A stretch of DNA of 64,000 nucleotides from Antennarius striatus (lineage: Eukaryota; Chordata; Actinopteri; Lophiiformes; Antennariidae). Under the pieces are notes generated by a model that was given only the letters and a program-made list of their open reading frames with translations, did not search any database and had not been told where the DNA came from. Of the stretch, positions 10,599 to 21,488 are shown in pieces; within the stretch, counting starts at the first letter, position 1, and every line of letters begins with the position of its first letter. The DNA lies in NCBI RefSeq assembly GCF_040054535.1, contig NC_090780.1, positions 13,111,501 to 13,175,500 on the forward strand, read 5' to 3'. Position numbers and translations under genes: made by a program.

Positions 10599-13395
10599 CT
10601 GAGAAGAGGAGAGGACCAGGACGTTAATCCGGGGAGGAAAGAGAAGTATAAACGGTTTGGCAACCTTGGAATTATTAATGCCTCCAATGTGTAAAAGTCA
10701 GTTTAATGTCAAATTTAAATTAATAGAAAAGCTAAAACTGAAAGTTTTTGGTGTTTTGCGAATTGTAATTCAATATGTCTGCATTTTGTTAAGCTTTAAT
10801 GCGATTTACAATAAAAAAATATTTATTTCGGGTTGAAATACAAGACAGTGCATTTGGACATTAGAAAATATTGTTAAGATTCAATTCAAAATGACGTAAA
10901 ATAACATTCTCAGAACTAAGGAGTCAGTTTAAGGAGGTTATTCTGCTATCGTGCCCCTGGTGGTCCAGTTCCTGATTGATTTGGTGGCCACATCACAGAT
11001 CATAGAGGCCACTGTGCATTAATGAAATAACACATTACCCAGCTTCCTGTGCAGCACTGCCTCAGAGAGTCAGCCACACAAGTTATTTCAAGACACCTTT
11101 CTTTGACGATACACAAAGCACACATGTGGAACAATGTGAACCCACTGCATGAAGCATTTTAATCCATGATGGTGAAGAGACTGACAAATCCAGTGATAAA
11201 ACATTCGTGGGACAGCAGCACATCTGGAAAGTGGACGCTTTCAGACCAACACAGATCGGGCAGTATGGTTGCAGGAAGGGGGCAAATTCTCCTCCTGGGT
11301 GTTGCAGATGTGCCCTTGAGCAAGCTACTAACCGACCTAAACACTGACAACATGACAGACCACCGCCTCTGAAGACTCTCCATTCATTATCATCTGAGTA
11401 ACCTGTTAGTAGTACAACAGCAGATTTTTAGAGTGTGTAATAGTTATATAATTAAATTGATATTTTCTGCGCTGCTTTGTGTCCATGAATTTACATTTCT
11501 CTAAATCAGCCTGATTCAAATTCCGCGTGAAGTTGTAACCTCTGCAGTGAAGTCACAATCGAGGGGATCCCCTGGTCAGTATTACTTCTATATGTGTGGC
11601 CTGACAGATGGAGGGATGGTTAATGACCCTCTGCGTGACGTCAAAACAGTGTAATGAGAGCCTGCAAACATGAGCTCAGGCAGACACATGACACCAAACG
11701 TCTCACTGCGCTGCTCTCATTTCTGCAGATGGGACGGAGCGAGGATTATTCTGTGTGTTTGATGGTGTGAAATGAGCACAAGTTTGAGTATCATCTCTGC
11801 ATATGCGGTGGTAGTCTTTATTATCATCATTATTATTATTATTACTATTATTGACGTACATACACATTGTAATGCAGAGCAAACACAGATGGTGCAGGCA
11901 CTGGTGGGTAGTCATTCCTTGATAATGTCAGAGATGCTTATGCAGTAAGCGATGGCTCATACGAGGAGGTGATGCGTTGTCCAGCGTTACATAGCTACTG
12001 GGTGGAAAACAGACAACAAATAAACAGACAACAAAAAAACAACACGGAACAGAGCCCTAAAGCTTGTGGAGGCACATAGATCGACGCTCCAACGGAGGCT
12101 GGAAGAGAAGCGGGTCTGTGGTGAGGATGGAGATGGCAGATGTCTGGAATAAAAAAAACAAAACACGGCTGGACAGGGGTAATTCCTGCACCCCCCCCCT
12201 CACTGTGACACGAGAGATGGCCGATGGATGTCAACAAGAGTGGATGTGGACACATGAGGATGAGACGCGAGCAGCACAGCAACAAATTAAATCAGAAACA
12301 TTACCATACTGCTTTAATCCAATTTTTTCAGTGCCATTGCAAGTCTGTGTTCGAGGCCCATCCTCCTCCTCCTCCTCCTCCTGCTCCTCCCCCCGTCCTC
12401 ACTGAGGAGCCCCCCTCCTCAAATGGCTTCACCCTCAGCCGCTGTTGGGCTAACTGTACCCTCACGGATCCTAACGCTCCATGGATGAAGCCATCGATAT
12501 CTGCAGCCTCCCACTCCCACTCCCTCTCTCCTTTGTCTCATGTGCTCCTCCTCCTCCTCCTCCCCCCTCCGTGTGACTCTCCCTCCTCTCTCTCACTCCT
12601 CTCTCTCTCTTTCAGTCTAAATACTGTCCTGCCCTGTAATGGATGTGGAGCTAAGGGACAGATGATGGAGGGAAAGGGGCGGGGGGATGGGAGAGTTTGG
12701 CGCAGGCGTGCAGGTGCCTTCAGAAAGGAGGGAGGTGGGGTTGGGGTAGGAGATGGGGTGGGGGGGCAGAAGGACCCTGCTCGAGGCCTTCCATCCCCTA
12801 AACCCCACCATGCTAACACCCTGTATGCACTGATGCAGGGCTGCAGTGGCCCCCTTCAGCTCTGTCCCTCTGTGCTGATGCGTGTCTGGATATTAAAAAG
12901 ATATGAAATTGTTTGGTTTTGGTAAACATAGTCATACAAAGTTAAAATCATCACCATATTAAGTTCATTCAGGATTAAACTTGGAGAAGAGTACACATCA
13001 GAATGGGCTTTATAAAGCGGGGTGTAGCTTGACCCACTTTACTGGGATGTGTGCCAGATTTGTCACTGGGTTCGTTTAGACTGATAAAAATCAGAACAAG
13101 TTATATTATAGCAGAGCAAATCATCCCAGAATAAAAATACTGAGGTGCAGAGCTTGAGGACCAGGTGCAAAGGTTAAGGGAATCAGCAAAGATAATCCTC
13201 ATCCTGGGTTTAAATAAACCCAGTTTGGTGGTTTAATCCACCTGCTGATTAAAATGGACACGAAAATGGACATGTGGTTTTAATCCAACACTAATAAGGT
13301 CAATAATCAGTTTCATATCAGTTTTGTGAAGACTCAGCATCATCAGCCACCAACATTACCCTGACAACTGATATTAGCTGAGGTTGGATATCAAG
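10599..13395. other. Region upstream of tmcc2 exons: no gene resolved
   Basis: Should contain the 5' part of tmcc2, but I could not find an exon with the conserved N-terminal sequence. It holds an (ATT)n-like stretch at 11823-11851, a polypyrimidine CTCC tract at 12361-12385 and 12533-12615, and a G-run cluster at 12737-12766. Open frames at 12.2-12.9 kb are low-complexity and are not called as genes. Confidence 0.5.
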
Positions 13396-13420
13396 AATTT
13401 TGCCACAACTCGCAATAGAA

Positions 13421-13445
13421 ATCATCATCATCATCATCATCATTC
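13421..13445. repeat. (ATC)n microsatellite
   Basis: About seven consecutive ATC units. Confidence 0.8.
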
Positions 13446-13736
13446 CACTAAGGTCAAGAAACAGAGAAAGTGTTTATATCAGTTATAATGTTACATTTCT
13501 ACTCGTGCATTCTCAGTACAGGTGGAATTTTATTTATGTAGGTGCAAATAACTTTAACTGTATTCTGTATTTATGTAGACGCAGTGGCGGGCCGTGCATT
13601 TCACACCTTCACACCTTCAGTGATGTCCTACTTAGTCAAACTTGCATAAATACATCCCATTATATTGTAAGCGGCTCCCTCTGCTGCTACCAATGTAGCA
13701 TTCAGGACTGAGGCGTTTATAATGTAACAAGTAGCT

Positions 13737-14260
13737 GTGATAGTGTACAGGAACATCTATGCCCAGTATGGACTAGAAGTACCCAAATCCCAAAGGGACA
13801 TACCACCAAAGGTGGTTGAGAACGACAAGGCTAAGATCCTGTGGGACTTCAGCTTCCAGACTGACAAACGGCTGCTGGCTAACAAACCGGACATAGTGGT
13901 GGTAGACAAAGAGCAGAAGAGAGCAGTGGTGATAGATGTGGCGATTCCAGCTGACGCCAACATAAAGGAAGAAGGAACACGAAAAGATTGAGAAGTATCA
14001 AGGGTTGAATGAACAGCTGGAACATATGTGGAAGATCAATGTTAATGTGGTCCCCGTGGCAGTAGGAGCACTTGGGGCAGTGACCCCCAAACTGGAAGAG
14101 TGGCTCCAGCAGATTCCTGGAACAATATCTGAAGCCTCAGTCCAGAAGAGCGCAGTCCTAGGAACAGCTGAGATACTGTACAGAACCCTCAGATTCCCAG
14201 GCCTCTGGTAGAGGACCCGAGCTTGAGGATGACACACAGATACCACCCCACAAGGGTGAG
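13737..14260 (+). pseudogene. 3' end of an RLE-type non-LTR retrotransposon (broken)
   Basis: Two adjacent open frames (13737-13991 and 14005-14211) together encode the C-terminus of a retrotransposon polyprotein. The first ends at a stop (GTRKD) and the next resumes one frame away (EKYQGLNEQLEHMW), so a frameshift separates them. The segment KPDIVVVDKEQKRAVVIDV has the PD...D spacing of a restriction-like endonuclease, as in the R2/NeSL and R4/Dong (Rex6) groups. The downstream block VVPVAVGALGAVTPKLEEWL is common at the end of such fish elements. The RT domain is absent, so this is a 5'-truncated dead copy. The exact clade is uncertain. Confidence 0.65.
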
Positions 14261-14261
14261 A

Positions 14262-15054
14262 GGGACATTTTATATATATATTGAAATATATTTAAGGAAA
14301 ATGCTTTAAAATATAATTAACTTTTATCATAAATATTATGATTTCAGGTTGTGTTAGGCCAACAGAGAAGAGTTGCTGGCCCTGACCACCCACCACTGTG
14401 TAGACGTCAATAACAGAAAAGTGATCAGGCCTCAGACGCATCCAGAGGCTGAAATACCCAGATTTTCACCCCCTTGACCACGAGGGGGTGCCATAGATTC
14501 TTACCTTTACACCTTGTGTCTTTTTGCCTTCTCGCCACCAGGAGGAGATGCACTGGATTCCATTGTGTAGTTGTGAGATTACAATAACACACCCATAATA
14601 ATAACACACTCATGTTACTGATAGAGGGTTCCACATTGATCATGTCTCCCGTCTCCCGTGTTCTCCTTCCTTACATCAATGACCAGCAGGTCATCCTTCA
14701 ATCCATGAACCTCCTCACTGTTCTCATGCCCGGCAACAGTTAATTCTCTTCTATTCTATGGGACGCTACGCAAAACAACCCAAATAAAACAAATAAATCA
14801 AACCCACTACATTCCAACATTTTCATCATGGGTTTGTTTGCTTGGGCTCTCTGAGCTTTTGGGCAAGACTGTTGGTTTGACTTCAGACAAAAGGTTCATT
14901 GAATTATATGTTAGGATGGTAAACTGCTGTATGCCATCCTACGTTAAAGTGAGTCAGCCAGAGACTACTATATTTTCATTTATCTTTATCAATCAGTCAC
15001 ACACACAAAAAACAACAAAAAACAACACAGTAGTTACCGCATCCATGGGAATTT
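14262..15054. other. Intergenic, no gene seen
   Basis: AT-rich sequence between the LINE fragment and the cdkn1a 3' end. There is a short (TA)n at 14270-14290. Nothing else is recognised. Confidence 0.4.
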
Positions 15055-16521
15055 TTTATTTGACTTCTCAATAATTAAACAAAAACAGAATTAACATGAG
15101 GAACAGTATCTCACAATAAATAGAATAGAGCTTTTCATTTGTCATTTTTAACATAAAACAATAAGTAGGACCTGTGCACGAGCTTCTATCACCAGAAGTG
15201 CATTCATCGTTTTGGGTCATGCTGTCGTCTCATAACGGTAACGTTCTACCATCTGTCTGTGAGGACTCATGTCACAGTGACTCCTGACTGACACCCTTTC
15301 CTTTCACCCATAGCAGCAGTGTTTGCCAACACACACATTAATTACTGTCATGAACACACATGCTCTTTGTTTTTGAGGCAGGTAGTAAAAATAACACAAG
15401 GTCTGATAGAATTGCACTATGTGTCCAAATAGGGAAGAAGAAAAGCAGTTAGCTTAGCAAGATAATAAATTTGTGTCTGAGAACACTGATTGTCCTTTAT
15501 GGAGATTCAAATACAACAAACACCATAAAGGCACTGGAGACTTGGTGTAACGCCACCTTTTAGATGTGTGTGCAATGCTGCAGTGTTTCCTTATGATTTG
15601 CTACTTCATAGTGCTGCATTAAACTCTGTAGATAATTCTCTTACATATCTGAATATAACTGTTTTTACCTGACATGGTAGTAAATTTCTAATCTACAATA
15701 TCTGGTGCTGTACATAAGTCAGTATGTGGGCTGGGGCACTTTAGAAAATCACTTGACATACAGTAGATGCAACAACATGATGGCACTTCTGTCATAATAA
15801 TCTAAGCAAAGCAACAGCACGTTCAAGACATCGTAACGCTTCAAGTGTGTTCTGTGAGTACATGATGGTAGAGAAATACAATACATTTAAATATATAAAG
15901 TACAATGTTTTGTTTAAAAAAAAAAAAAGACTCAAAACCTGCTTCATTTAGATAAAAACAAAAAACACTGACTGAAAAGAAAAACATTAGTGGATTTGAA
16001 TAAAGCAGCCAAAGGTCTTCATCTGTTTTCTACATCTGAAGTCATTCTACAGCCACGCCTTGATGTCATCATGAGACAGACTGATTCAAACGGACACAAA
16101 GCAAGTTTCAACCATTGACAGTGACGTGTTGATCCATCACATCTGAACTGGAGGAGGTATAGAGACATTCTTCGTTTTAAGTTGAAAGTACAGTAGGAAA
16201 GGTCAGGTAACACTCGGACATTCCCGTCATCTGGATGAGATGAAGCCCACTCGATCCACAGATTCTCATCGAACTTCTGTGCTCATATGTCTCCTCAACA
16301 CTGGGGGAAACACCAAAACCCTCTGAGTGATTCCAGCATCCAAACTAACCTCTTATTGATGGCGTGCAGCTGAAGTCCCTTTGGCTTCCAGATGATTCAA
16401 CAGGTACAAAAAACCCTTAATATGTGACAGTGGAACATATTGCAGTATTCCTGAGTACAGTACAACGTGGGTGTGTGGATTTTAGATGACAAATTTTAGG
16501 ATAATGGCACGTTGCTGAAAA
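15055..16521 (-). other. cdkn1a: cdkn1a 3' UTR
   Basis: Follows the p21 stop codon on the minus strand. A minus-strand AATAAA (complement at 15055-15060) gives a UTR of about 1.45 kb, similar to the long, regulated 3' UTR of mammalian p21. The boundary is inferred. Confidence 0.55.
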
Positions 16522-17121
16522 TCACTCGCCAGATTTACGCGGCATCCCAACTACTCTTCTTTTTGCCTGATAGAAATCTGTTGGGATACAGAAAAGGAAA
16601 ATTAGATCATGCAAATATGGAGTGACAGCTCTACCTCTGATCTCTGAACCCAGACAGGTACCTGTAATGTTTGTCTGTTTCCTCTTCAGTCCTGTCCTCT
16701 CTCCTCTCCTTGGAGTCTTCTCCAGGCTCTCCATGTTGAATCCACATTTCTGTGGTGAGCATGGGATGTTTTCCTTCTCCCTCCTTGGTGCCACCTCCCC
16801 TTCTCCTCCCTTGGGGGTCACAGCTGCTTCTGCCCCCCTCTGGCTCTGCTGGCTCTGCCTCTGCCCCAGGTCAGACATGCAGGATCTGTAAAGCAGTGGC
16901 ACCTTGGTGCTTGACACGCCTTCCCACTGGAAATCGCTGCACTCCAGAGGCCTGTCTGACTTGAAGTCGAAGCCCCAGCGGTGTGAAGCCTCCTCCAGAT
17001 CTTTCTGCAGGGCAGCCTGGTAATCCTGCTGCAGCTGCTCCCGGTCCACAGGCCCAAACAGGCTTCTTCGAGCCTGGCCGTTCCCCACTGAGCACAACAC
17101 CGCCTGGTGAGTCGACATCAT
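16522..17121 (-). CDS. cdkn1a: Cyclin-dependent kinase inhibitor 1A (p21/Cip1)
   Basis: Nuclear inhibitor of cyclin-CDK complexes and of PCNA-dependent replication; the main p53 target in G1 arrest. Coding exons are 17121-16662 and 16577-16522, joined in phase (ACA G/AT TTC), giving 171 aa from the MMSTHQ start. The CDI domain opens with the cyclin-docking motif RRSLFGP (residues 18-24) and continues through DLEEASHRWGFDFKSDRPLE to FQWEGV. The C-terminus carries the PCNA-binding PIP box QTNITDFY (about residues 149-156), split by the intron and flanked by basic residues (KRK, KRR) that act as the nuclear signal. Length matches p21 (human 164 aa). The neighbour srsf3 is the same as in human 6p21. 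The proximal first exon ends in an ATG in frame with this exon, which would add three residues (MCK). Confidence 0.93.
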   Translation of the reverse strand: MMSTHQAVLCSVGNGQARRSLFGPVDREQLQQDYQAALQKDLEEASHRWGFDFKSDRPLECSDFQWEGVSSTKVPLLYRSCMSDLGQRQSQQSQRGAEAAVTPKGGEGEVAPRREKENIPCSPQKCGFNMESLEKTPRRGERTGLKRKQTNITGTCLGSEIRGRAVTPYLHDLIFLFCIPTDFYQAKRRVVGMPRKSGE

Positions 17122-17394
17122 TTTGCACTGGAGAAAAAGAAGAGAGGAAAACAGTTGGTTTGAGAACATCACAAATCAGTTCTGAGTCAGTGATGGTGAC
17201 CGTGATAACTTATAAGACTTATAAATTAACATGCTAAACAAAGAAATATCAAAAACATTAATTTTTTTGTCAATAAACATTTAATATGTTTGCGAAGTTT
17301 TAGGATTTACTCCAATCTAAATACAAGGCTCATTCCCTGCACCAGTTTGTTTAAAAAATGCAGAATAAAATATAAAAGCACAAATCTCTCTTAC

Positions 17395-17443
17395 CATGAT
17401 TTAACTCAGCCTCTACTTTACTCTACAAAGACTAGACAGCATC
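17395..17443 (-). other. cdkn1a: cdkn1a proximal first exon
   Basis: The exon end ...ATCATG is followed by the donor GTAAGAG (intron 17394-17130). The transcript start is inferred about 30 bp after the TATA box. Its terminal ATG joins exon 2 (TGCAAAATGATG) in frame, so translation could begin here as MCKMMSTHQ. A short upstream ATG at 17442-17440 opens a 9-codon frame that stops before it. Confidence 0.6.
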
Positions 17444-17467
17444 TCAGACTGGTGTGACTGGGAGGCT

Positions 17468-17563
17468 CTTTATAGGGCCAACCGGTAAGTCACTGGGCCC
17501 TCCTCCAGACGGGACCAGTACATGTCTGGACATAACCTCACGCAGACATGTGAGGACAAGTTC
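17468..17563 (-). promoter_or_regulatory. cdkn1a: cdkn1a proximal promoter: TATA box and p53 response element
   Basis: Minus-strand TATAAAG at 17474-17468. Just upstream, 17544-17563 holds two abutting p53 half-sites, AGACATGTGA and GGACAAGTTC, fitting RRRCWWGYYY at 18 of 20 positions with no spacer. A third half-site, GTACATGTCT (9 of 10), lies at 17518-17527. The cluster is about 75-120 bp upstream of the inferred start. p53 control of p21 is established; the site call is my motif reading. Confidence 0.75.
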
Positions 17564-17599
17564 ACAGCAGAGGAGAATCACAAAGGAGCCACTAGGTGG

Positions 17600-18100
17600 C
17601 AGTGTCACACCCCCACGCATTCAGCCCCACTGGTGAACATAAGGAGTGGCTGTGGTTTATATTTATTAACCTCTTTTTAAATCACTGAAATGTAATTTAA
17701 TTCCAGTTTGAAGGTTGGATAGTAGTGGTAAATAACCTAAGAGCTAAAAGGAAGGAATCAGGACAATGAGTCACTACATCCATCCAGGACGGGCAGGGCA
17801 GGTTTCCCATTTGAGGAAATGTTCCAGAGAAGTATGCCCCCGCCCCACCCAACCAGTATAATATGAGATAATAATGACTTTACATTTCAGAACGTGTTCT
17901 CGTTTGTGTGAATGATACTATATCCACACAAACGAAGAAAAAATACAAGAACAAATTTTAAATTTGAAAGAATGCTTTAAAGCCTATATGACATTTGAAT
18001 AAAACATTGCAGTTCTTCCAGGACTTATTTTTGCAAACATTTTACCAGTCCTCAAGTTAAAACTTGACACAATTTATATATTATAATGTCTATTATTCCA
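17600..18100. other. Intergenic, no feature seen
   Basis: AT-rich spacer between the proximal and distal cdkn1a promoter regions. Nothing is recognised. Confidence 0.4.
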
Positions 18101-18119
18101 AAATCAAAGTCGATTTCAA

Positions 18120-18480
18120 AAATCTGCTAAATCCCCGCCCATAAATGGGTGGAGTCATGTTTGGTTGCGTGATGTGACGGTCGCCCCACGCTTCTTTTCC
18201 TGGAAGCCCGTCCAATTTCTCAACTTCCTGGGTATGACGTCACACCCAGAGGGGGTGGGCCCGTGCAGGGAATTCAAGGCTGTGGCGGGAAGGTTAGTGG
18301 AGCACGCGCGGCGGAGACGCCGGCTCTAGAGTCAACATGCTCCACAGACCCTGCCCACTTTACTACGCGACACGTGAGGCTGGAGCTCGTGCCAGACAGT
18401 CAAACTGGGCTGTCACCGGGGCACGAGCTGACCCTCCTCTCCCTCACCACCACGGACATGGGAAAATAACTTCATGGTAG
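18120..18480. promoter_or_regulatory. GC-rich element with consensus CRE
   Basis: A GC-rich patch in AT-rich surroundings. It has a perfect palindromic CRE TGACGTCA at 18235-18242, a CCAAT at 18212-18216 and several CpGs. It is probably a distal enhancer or promoter of cdkn1a. An open frame here (18263-18469) is not recognisable as a protein. Confidence 0.45.
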
Positions 18481-18613
18481 TGGGTCAAGTTCTCAAACTA
18501 GAACACGAAGTCAAATGTAGTCATGAATCTACATAGCAACACGTTATGACCTCGACACAGTTAACCGCATAAAACGCTGAACTAACTATAACAAGTGGAC
18601 TAACTTTACTTAC

Positions 18614-18910
18614 ATCAAGTCCAGTCGAGGTATTCTTATTCCAAACTTGTTGAGAAAAGCTGTTCTCCTTTCTTCTTAGTTTTATTTTATTAACAGCTCT
18701 GGTGTAAAACGTTCCAGGCTGCTGTTGAGAAAAACCACTGGAGTAAACGGTATTCAGTTAAACGACACAACGCAGTACAGTACTCCGTAACTTCTTCAAG
18801 TATTCTCACACACTGGGAGTTGGACGTAAACTTTATAAACTCCGGGGAACGTGACCCCGCCCATCTCTTGCAGAGGCGGGGTCTTCGGGGACACACACGT
18901 GGAATTCGCC
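18614..18910 (-). promoter_or_regulatory. cdkn1a: Probable distal promoter and first exon of cdkn1a
   Basis: Minus strand. A GC box (GGGCGGGG, about 18862-18855) and an E-box CACGTG near 18896 precede TATAAAG at 18837-18831. About 190 bp downstream is a strong donor GAT/GTAAGTAAAG (exon end 18614). The putative exon (about 18805-18614) contains no ATG, so if spliced to cdkn1a exon 2 it would use MMSTHQ as the start. The link to cdkn1a is inferred from strand, position and phase. Confidence 0.5.
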
Positions 18911-18979
18911 CGGTAAACACATTACTACACGTGAGGCTTTAGCCAGTTCAAAGGAAACTCCAGCTCGGACGACTCAGTA

Positions 18980-19010
18980 CCGCGGCTCCCTGTGCTACTG
19001 CGCATGCCCA
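18980..19010. promoter_or_regulatory. NRF1-like site
   Basis: TGCGCATGCC, near consensus for the palindromic NRF1 motif, at about 18990-19000 within a GC-rich patch upstream of the distal cdkn1a promoter. Confidence 0.35.
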
Positions 19011-19179
19011 AAGGAGTAGTGTAAAGTCCCGGATGTGTTTTCACTGGGAAGATGCTGCAGAACCCCATCTCTCACTTGTTTCTGATCATGGCATGCTGTC
19101 GTGTTGAGCTGTCAAGTGGGGGGGGGGGGTGTCGTGCCGTGTCGTGTTGATTTGCCGATTTGATAAACTTTAGTAAAGT

Positions 19180-19277
19180 CTTCTTCTTTTCCTTTTGGCT
19201 TTTCCCTTCAGGGGTCGCCACAGCGAATCAGTTGCCTCCATCTAACCCTGTCTTCTGCATCCTCTTCTCTCACAAGG
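19180..19277 (-). mobile_element. Severely 5'-truncated RTE LINE copy
   Basis: About 98 bp equal to the 3' end of the RTE element at 26899-31110 (GGGGTCGCCACAGCGAATCA and the GAAAAGAAGAAG-type terminus, read on the minus strand). It is flanked by a 19-bp near-perfect target duplication, TGATAAACTTTAGTAAAGT at 19161-19179 and the same with one mismatch at 19278-19296. Confidence 0.8.
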
Positions 19278-19848
19278 TGATAAACCTTAGTAAAGTATTG
19301 TTTTTAGTTTTTATTTATTTTATTTTATTTTTTTACTGTTTTTATGAGTTGAATAAATTCCCTTACAACAATGACTTCATTGTTGCCGTGGCCCAGACAC
19401 GCAGTTTCTACCTTCTGTTTTATGACAGGCATATTTCTAGTTTCTGTTTGTTTTATGAGAACATGAGATGGGATTTCTTTCTCATCACTTTAGATATACT
19501 GTACATAAAAAGTGCACTTCATATTTATCTTATGAATTTTGATAGACTTTTACAGATTGGCTGTAGAATGTACCCGAATCAATTCACACAAGTAACCAAT
19601 AAGTAAAAACTTGAAGTATTTGTCATGTACTTGAACATTTCTGTTTTATGATATGCTTCTTCTTTTTGAGGCATATACAGTATTTAAGTTTTGATTTCAA
19701 TGAATTCAACTCATGTCTTTTTCCATACAAAAGGGAATGATTTTGTTTCTGGACAGTCTTGTAACACAGCAGTAGTAGTTCAAAACTCTGACACTTTTCT
19801 TTGTCATTCTAGCCTTACAAAACTTATAACAATTTGCTGTATGCAATT

Positions 19849-20015
19849 CGCCTATCAGTTGCATGCTTTTGGAGGTGTGAGGATGCTGGAGAATCCAGAG
19901 AGAACCCACGCAGGCAAAGGAAGAACATACAAAGTCCATACAAGAAAGAATCAAACCCTGAACCTTCTCGCTGTGAGGCGACAGCGCTACCCACTGCAAC
20001 ACCATGCTGCCTAAA
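19849..20015 (-). mobile_element. SINE fragment, minus strand
   Basis: The complement matches the tRNA-like head and early body of the 7293-7640 SINE family (GTTCAGGGTTTGATTC region, CTTTGCCTGCGTGGGTTCTC, CTCCAAAAGCATGC). The tail is absent. Confidence 0.65.
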
Positions 20016-20790
20016 TGTGGTGACAACTTGTGTGTTATTTTGAATAATAATCTACAATCTCCAGAGACTGTGTCCAACGACAAAATAATAAATAATATGG
20101 CCAATTTTTGTCTTTAACGCTTGCTGTGGTAGCTGGTAAATACTATATTCTAGTAAGACAAAATAATAAAAATGATTAGTGAAGTTAGTATGACAGCTTT
20201 GGGATTTTATTTCAGACATTTAAGATCAAGAATTAGCTGCAGTTTTATTAGTTATCTTTCCTCAAGGTCACTTTATCCAAGCTGTGACTTTGCAAATTAG
20301 TCTCCAATCTGTCCAAACAGTCCTCTAATTCCAGGTCTCTTTATCTCATCAAAGGGTTAACAGAGGCAGCTTGTCAACAACAACAGCCCAGCTGTATGAC
20401 AACCAATGACAGGTTTGTAATAACTTTAAGAAGCGTGTATATTTGTGCAGCTGATCGGACGCCAATCCTCCGCTACTGAGGGGCCAAAGTTAAACGAGGT
20501 CAGAGGTTTCCAGAATGTTAGGACCTGAACACAGAGGCTACAGGTGTCACAGGCCACGGGTCTCACATAACAGGGTCAAGGGCTTCCTCCTCTCTGAGAC
20601 CCGTCTTCATGCTACCATGACTCATCGGTCCTGTGACGTCACACGGCTTCTGCGACTCAGTGAAAAGCGCGCGCAGATTTGAGAAATGTGTACATTAGAG
20701 ATGTCTGTTCACGTGGACCGTGTGCGTGAACAGGGAGCCGTGGGCTTGATCGGGGTGGGGTCAAAGTTAGCAGTTCGACAGTGTGGAACT
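20016..20790. other. Intergenic, no gene seen
   Basis: Unique-looking sequence without a recognisable gene. Confidence 0.4.
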
Positions 20791-20798
20791 CGTGGGTA

Positions 20799-20799
<1 letters not shown>

Positions 20800-20865
<66 letters not shown>

Positions 20866-20871
20866 ACACAC
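20800..20871. repeat. (CA)n microsatellite
   Basis: About 36 CA units with one interruption (T at 20861). Confidence 0.95.
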
Positions 20872-21488
20872 CGAGACTACCGCTGGAGAATACCTACCTA
20901 TACGATACATTCACTGGCTTCCACTTCAACAAGTTAGAGTCACAATATGTAAAAACTTAAAATAACCTTCAAGATATGGTGATAAAATATGGATAATATA
21001 TTTTACTGTTTGTTTTTTCTGCCTTAAAATATACTTAGGCAGGAAAAATGTACATTTTCAATACATTTTCACCTAATCTATCTGGTTCCACTGTTCTAAC
21101 AAAACGAACCAATATTTTGTTTGATATAAAATCCAATTTCTGACATTGAGATTTCGAGGCAAGATTGGTTAGTCCTTTTGGGTAGAGATATTTTTAAATA
21201 GTTCTTTAATACAAGGACATTTATTTGTGGGATGACATTTTATCAATGAAGATGGATCAGTATCTGGACTCAGTATTAGGGGTCACTTTCCATTTTAATC
21301 AATGTTACCTCGAGATGAGAAAGACTGTTTTCTTCTCCAGAAAAGAAGTCAATTAAACCCCGCGTTCGTCCCTCATTTCTGAGTCTGACAGACATCAGGG
21401 TGTGTGAATAAAAACTGGAATGTGAAACTGGAACGCTCTACGGGCCCCATCTAGTGGTAAAATTACAGACGCCATGAAAATATCAATA

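Noticed and set aside
12224-12925. 233-codon open frame on the plus strand
   Set aside because: Its translation is Ser/Pro/Leu runs from CTCC repeats and G tracts. It has no domain, no splice context and no homology I recognise.
18263-18469. 68-codon open frame in the GC-rich island
   Set aside because: GC-rich DNA favours long frames by chance. No known family matches and no splice partner is evident.
20657-20869. Val/Cys frame on the minus strand
   Set aside because: Translation of a CA microsatellite.
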